NCBI GenBank assembly: GCA_964579505.1 | Contig: CAZOGC010000001.1 | Span: forward strand, 186,001 to 250,000 | Direction of reading: 5' to 3' | DNA: 64,000 nucleotides | DNA from: JAJYSO01 sp964579505 | GTDB taxonomy: Bacteria > Bacteroidota > Bacteroidia > Flavobacteriales > Flavobacteriaceae | Part shown: positions 61,233 to 64,000 of the stretch, piece after piece | Layout of the letters: every line of letters begins with the position of its first letter | Position numbering within the stretch: the first letter of the stretch is position 1 | Notes under the pieces: generated by a model | The model's input: only the letters and a program-made list of their open reading frames with translations | What the model was told of the DNA's origin: nothing | Database searches by the model: none | Program-made: the position numbers and the translations under genes

Positions 61233-62060
61233 ATGCCTAATATTATTGATTTTCTTATCCGATTCAAGAATACATTGCTCTTTTTTTTCTTGTTAATTAT
61301 AGCACTTTCATTAGTCTTTCAGACACACGCATATCAAAAAAGTAAGTTTATTAGTTCGGCTAATGGCGTATCGGGCGGATTGTATTCTGTCGCCAACAAT
61401 ATAGATGAGTATTTGCACCTAAAAAAGGCAAATAAGCGGTTAATGGAAGAAAATCAAATGCTGAGAGAACGGCTATATAATGTGGCCTCAAGTGCAGGTG
61501 ATTCTACTTTTGTAGATACCACGCATTATCCGACACATTATACCGTATACGAGGCTCGTGTTGTTGCTAATCACTACGCAAAATTAGATAACTATTTACT
61601 GATAAATAAAGGCCGGAAGGAAGGAATAAAAGCAGAGCTGGGAGTAATAACTAGCAAAGGAATTGTGGGGGTTATAGAGAAAGCTAGCACTAATTATGCG
61701 CGCGTAATTTCTATTTTGAATACAAACCTTTCTGTAAGTGCTCAACTAAAAAGATCAAACCATTTTGGAACCTTGAAGTGGGACGGAGGCAATCCCAATA
61801 TAATGGAGTTAATAGATGTGCCTAGCTATGCGGTGGTAAAAAAAGGCGATACAGTAATGACAGATGGGCGGTCGCTCATTTTCCCTAAAGGGATTCCCAT
61901 AGGTACGGTAAAAGACTTCACATTGGTTGAAGGACAAAGTTATTATCGCATTACCGTAAAATTATTTAACGATATGACGAGCATTGGTAACGTTTATGTT
62001 ATTAAAAATAACGCTCGTCCTGAGATAGAAAGTTTGGAGACGACAACCGATGAACAATAA
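61233..62060 (+). CDS. mreC: Rod-shape-determining protein MreC
   Basis: Periplasmic scaffold linking MreB and PBP2. 275 aa: membrane segment (about 12-31), coiled coil (about 50-85, DEYLHLKKANKRLMEENQ), then the beta-barrel domain (GRKEGIKAELGVITSKGIVG about 130-149; GDTVMTDGRSLIFPKGIPIG about 205-224). Overlaps mreD by 11 bp. Confidence 0.95.
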   Translation: MPNIIDFLIRFKNTLLFFFLLIIALSLVFQTHAYQKSKFISSANGVSGGLYSVANNIDEYLHLKKANKRLMEENQMLRERLYNVASSAGDSTFVDTTHYPTHYTVYEARVVANHYAKLDNYLLINKGRKEGIKAELGVITSKGIVGVIEKASTNYARVISILNTNLSVSAQLKRSNHFGTLKWDGGNPNIMELIDVPSYAVVKKGDTVMTDGRSLIFPKGIPIGTVKDFTLVEGQSYYRITVKLFNDMTSIGNVYVIKNNARPEIESLETTTDEQ

Positions 62061-62556
62061 GCTTTTTTTAAATACGGTTCGGTTTGTGGTTTTGGTCCTC
62101 TTGCAAGCCCTTATTTTAGATCATATAAATCTTGGAGGATATGTTAACCCATACCTCTACATCTTGTTTATTATTTTATTGCCCTTTAATTTTTCTCAGT
62201 GGAAAGTAATTGTACTGGCATTTTTGTTGGGGTTAGCGATAGACGTTTTTGAAGATAGTGGAGGTATTCATGCAGCAGCTTGTTTGGTAATAGCTTATTT
62301 CAGACCCTTGGTGTTGCGGTTTTCTTTCGGACTGAGTTATGATAACCAAACGCTAAAATTTCATAAAGTTCCCTATAAACAACGATTTATTTATGTTACC
62401 CAAATGGTGGTAATACATAACCTTGTATTATTTATATTGATGTTTTTTAGCTTTACGCACACAATTTTAATCTTAAAAAACACGCTATTTTCCAGTATAT
62501 TTACTATACTGCTTATGATGATTGTGATATCACTTTTTCAAAGAACAAAACGATAA
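62050..62556 (+). CDS. mreD: Rod-shape-determining protein MreD
   Basis: 168-aa integral membrane protein with about five segments (LNLGGYVNPYLYILFIILLP-like region: INLGGYVNPYLYIL at about 25-38; FLLGLAIDVFEDSGGIHAAA at about 58-77, a MreD hallmark). Overlaps mreC; the pbp2 ATG follows its stop directly. Confidence 0.94.
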   Translation: MNNKLFLNTVRFVVLVLLQALILDHINLGGYVNPYLYILFIILLPFNFSQWKVIVLAFLLGLAIDVFEDSGGIHAAACLVIAYFRPLVLRFSFGLSYDNQTLKFHKVPYKQRFIYVTQMVVIHNLVLFILMFFSFTHTILILKNTLFSSIFTILLMMIVISLFQRTKR

Positions 62557-64000
62557 ATGCGTAAACTGCTGCTATATTTATTAATTGGGCTAACCGGTCT
62601 TGTTTTTCTGGGGCGCTTGCTTTATTTGCAAGTGTTGAACCCTTCGTTTGCGGCTCTTTCAAAACGCAATGCGGTAGAGGTAAAATACGAGTATCCCCAA
62701 CGAGGATTTATTTATGACCGCAATGGGGAGTTGCTGGTATCTAACCAACCGGCTTATGATGTAATGGTAATTCCGCGTAAGGTAAGAAAGTTTGATACCT
62801 TAACGTTTGCTAAACTGTTACATATTACGCCAGAAAGACTTATACATCAACTACAAAAGGCAAAGGTCTATTCGCCTCGACTTCCTTCAGTTGTTGTTAA
62901 CCAACTTTCAAAATCAGATTACGCCTATTTACAAGAAAAAATGCGCAATTTTCCGGGTTTTTATATTCAAAAACGATCTATGCGTGACTATCAAGTACAT
63001 TATGCGGCTAATGTGTTAGGATATATATCTGAAGTAAATTCTGCTGAGGTAAAATCAATGCCCTACTATCAACCCGGTGATTTAATAGGACGAAGTGGAG
63101 TAGAAAAACAATACGAAAAATTACTGCGCGGTAAGAAAGGGGTAAAATATTATCAAACAGATCGATTTAATAGAATTATAGGCTCTTATAAACAGGGAAA
63201 ATATGACACGTTGCCGGTTAAAGGGAAAGATTTAACGTTAACGCTTGATATGAAACTGCAAGCCTACGGGCAAAAGTTGATGAAAAATAAGCGAGGGGGA
63301 ATAGTGGCCATAGAACCTTCTACCGGACAAATATTGGCATTGATAACGGCGCCTAGCTATGATCCCGGGTTATTGGTGGGTAGAGAGCGTTCTAAAAATT
63401 TTACCCGTATGTGGTATGACACTATTCGCAAGCCTTTGTTTGATAGAAGCCTGTTATCTACTTTCTCTCCCGGTTCTACCTTTAAAACTGTAGAAGCAGC
63501 CATTGCCTTGCAAGAAGGAGTGATTGATACCACCACAACCATATCATGTCACATGGGGTTTTATTATGGTAGAAGCGCCCATATGGCTTGTGAGGATCAC
63601 CCTTCTCCACTGGCGGTGAAATCGGCTTTGGCATATTCGTGTAATACCTTTTTTGCCAAGACTTATTGGTGGATGATTGATAAATACAAGACTCCACAAA
63701 AAGGAGTAAATGTTTGGCACAATCATTTGCTTCATTTTGGATTAGGCGATTATTTGGGCTATGACCTACCTACGGGACGCCCGGGTTTTATTCCTACCGC
63801 GGCATATTATAATCGTGCCTATGATTACCCTAAATATCATTGGGCAGCTACGTATATTTTATCTAATGGAATTGGGCAAGGAGAGGTGCTGGTTACGCCT
63901 ATACAGTTGGCAAATATGACGACAGCTATAGCTAATCGCGGGTGGTATTATACGCCGCATATTTTAGAAAAAGTTGACGATAAACCTTATTTGAATAAAA
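62557..64000 (+). CDS. mrdA: Penicillin-binding protein 2, cut by the window end
   Basis: Transpeptidase of the rod complex. Begins with a membrane anchor (about 1-20), then dimerisation region with NQPAYDVMVIPRK (about 65-77) and LIGRSGVEKQYEKLLRGKKG (about 176-195), then the transpeptidase domain: SPGSTFKTVE with the SxxK nucleophile Ser (about residue 307), SCN (about 362). The KTG box would lie beyond 64000. No stop codon before the window end. Directly adjoins mreD. Confidence 0.96.
   Translation, partial: MRKLLLYLLIGLTGLVFLGRLLYLQVLNPSFAALSKRNAVEVKYEYPQRGFIYDRNGELLVSNQPAYDVMVIPRKVRKFDTLTFAKLLHITPERLIHQLQKAKVYSPRLPSVVVNQLSKSDYAYLQEKMRNFPGFYIQKRSMRDYQVHYAANVLGYISEVNSAEVKSMPYYQPGDLIGRSGVEKQYEKLLRGKKGVKYYQTDRFNRIIGSYKQGKYDTLPVKGKDLTLTLDMKLQAYGQKLMKNKRGGIVAIEPSTGQILALITAPSYDPGLLVGRERSKNFTRMWYDTIRKPLFDRSLLSTFSPGSTFKTVEAAIALQEGVIDTTTTISCHMGFYYGRSAHMACEDHPSPLAVKSALAYSCNTFFAKTYWWMIDKYKTPQKGVNVWHNHLLHFGLGDYLGYDLPTGRPGFIPTAAYYNRAYDYPKYHWAATYILSNGIGQGEVLVTPIQLANMTTAIANRGWYYTPHILEKVDDKPYLNK

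Overview
The window looks like a chromosomal segment of a low-GC member of the order Flavobacteriales (Bacteroidota). The signs are a SusC/SusD outer-membrane pair, a type IX secretion plug protein (DUF5103), MenA for menaquinone, Bacteroidota-type promoters (TTTG, about 19 nt, TAnnTTTG) with little use of Shine-Dalgarno sites, and many short flavobacterial lipoproteins. Species cannot be decided from the sequence.

Layout. (1) 1-2438: 3' part of uvrA. (2) 2855-11139: accessory block with a type I restriction-modification operon (hsdR, hsdM, a broken winged-helix remnant over six 10-bp repeats, hsdS), then a HipA-like kinase gene carrying an in-frame amber stop and its overlapping partner. (3) 11173-18431: SusC/SusD/DUF1735 uptake locus behind a near-consensus promoter, then a zone of dispersed repeats, a small GIY-YIG gene and tRNA-Ser(UGA). 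The repeats resemble the 3' end of that tRNA. (4) 18585-42245: ordinary core genes (menA, holA, HsdR_N-domain protein, glycosyltransferase, OmpA lipoprotein, glyS, anmK, acyl-CoA dehydrogenase, ysxC, hydrolase, NamZ-type DUF1343 lipoprotein, LolE-like permease, LOG protein, a degenerate M1-peptidase/beta-barrel protein, a frameshifted beta-barrel gene, aroQ, Dph6-like ligase, ald, yidC, pyrG). (5) 42535-50665: second defence locus with an Xre regulator and candidate operator, an MmeI/YeeA-like DNA methyltransferase, an AlbA_2/AAA_4 protein, an SF2 helicase and a GIY-YIG nuclease. (6) 50775-64000: T9SS plug protein, folE, cysS, yidD, lgt, DUF192 lipoprotein, a GluR0-like glutamate-receptor potassium channel, a catalytically dead serine-hydrolase homologue, purH, and the cell-shape operon mreB-mreC-mreD-pbp2 (cut by the window end).

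How the genes fit together. The two restriction loci are different mechanisms in one neighbourhood. The second one pairs a methyltransferase that shows no obvious nuclease motif with a separate helicase and a separate GIY-YIG nuclease; the helicase and nuclease reading frames overlap, so they are probably made together. It is the best candidate here for an incompletely described system. Four defence genes (hsdS, methyltransferase, helicase, GIY-YIG) contain short in-frame hairpin (REP-like) insertions that I did not see in the housekeeping genes. AnmK and the NamZ-like lipoprotein, a few kb apart, suggest recovery of MurNAc from peptidoglycan. yidC, yidD, lgt and the mre/pbp2 operon make the envelope theme strong in the core regions.
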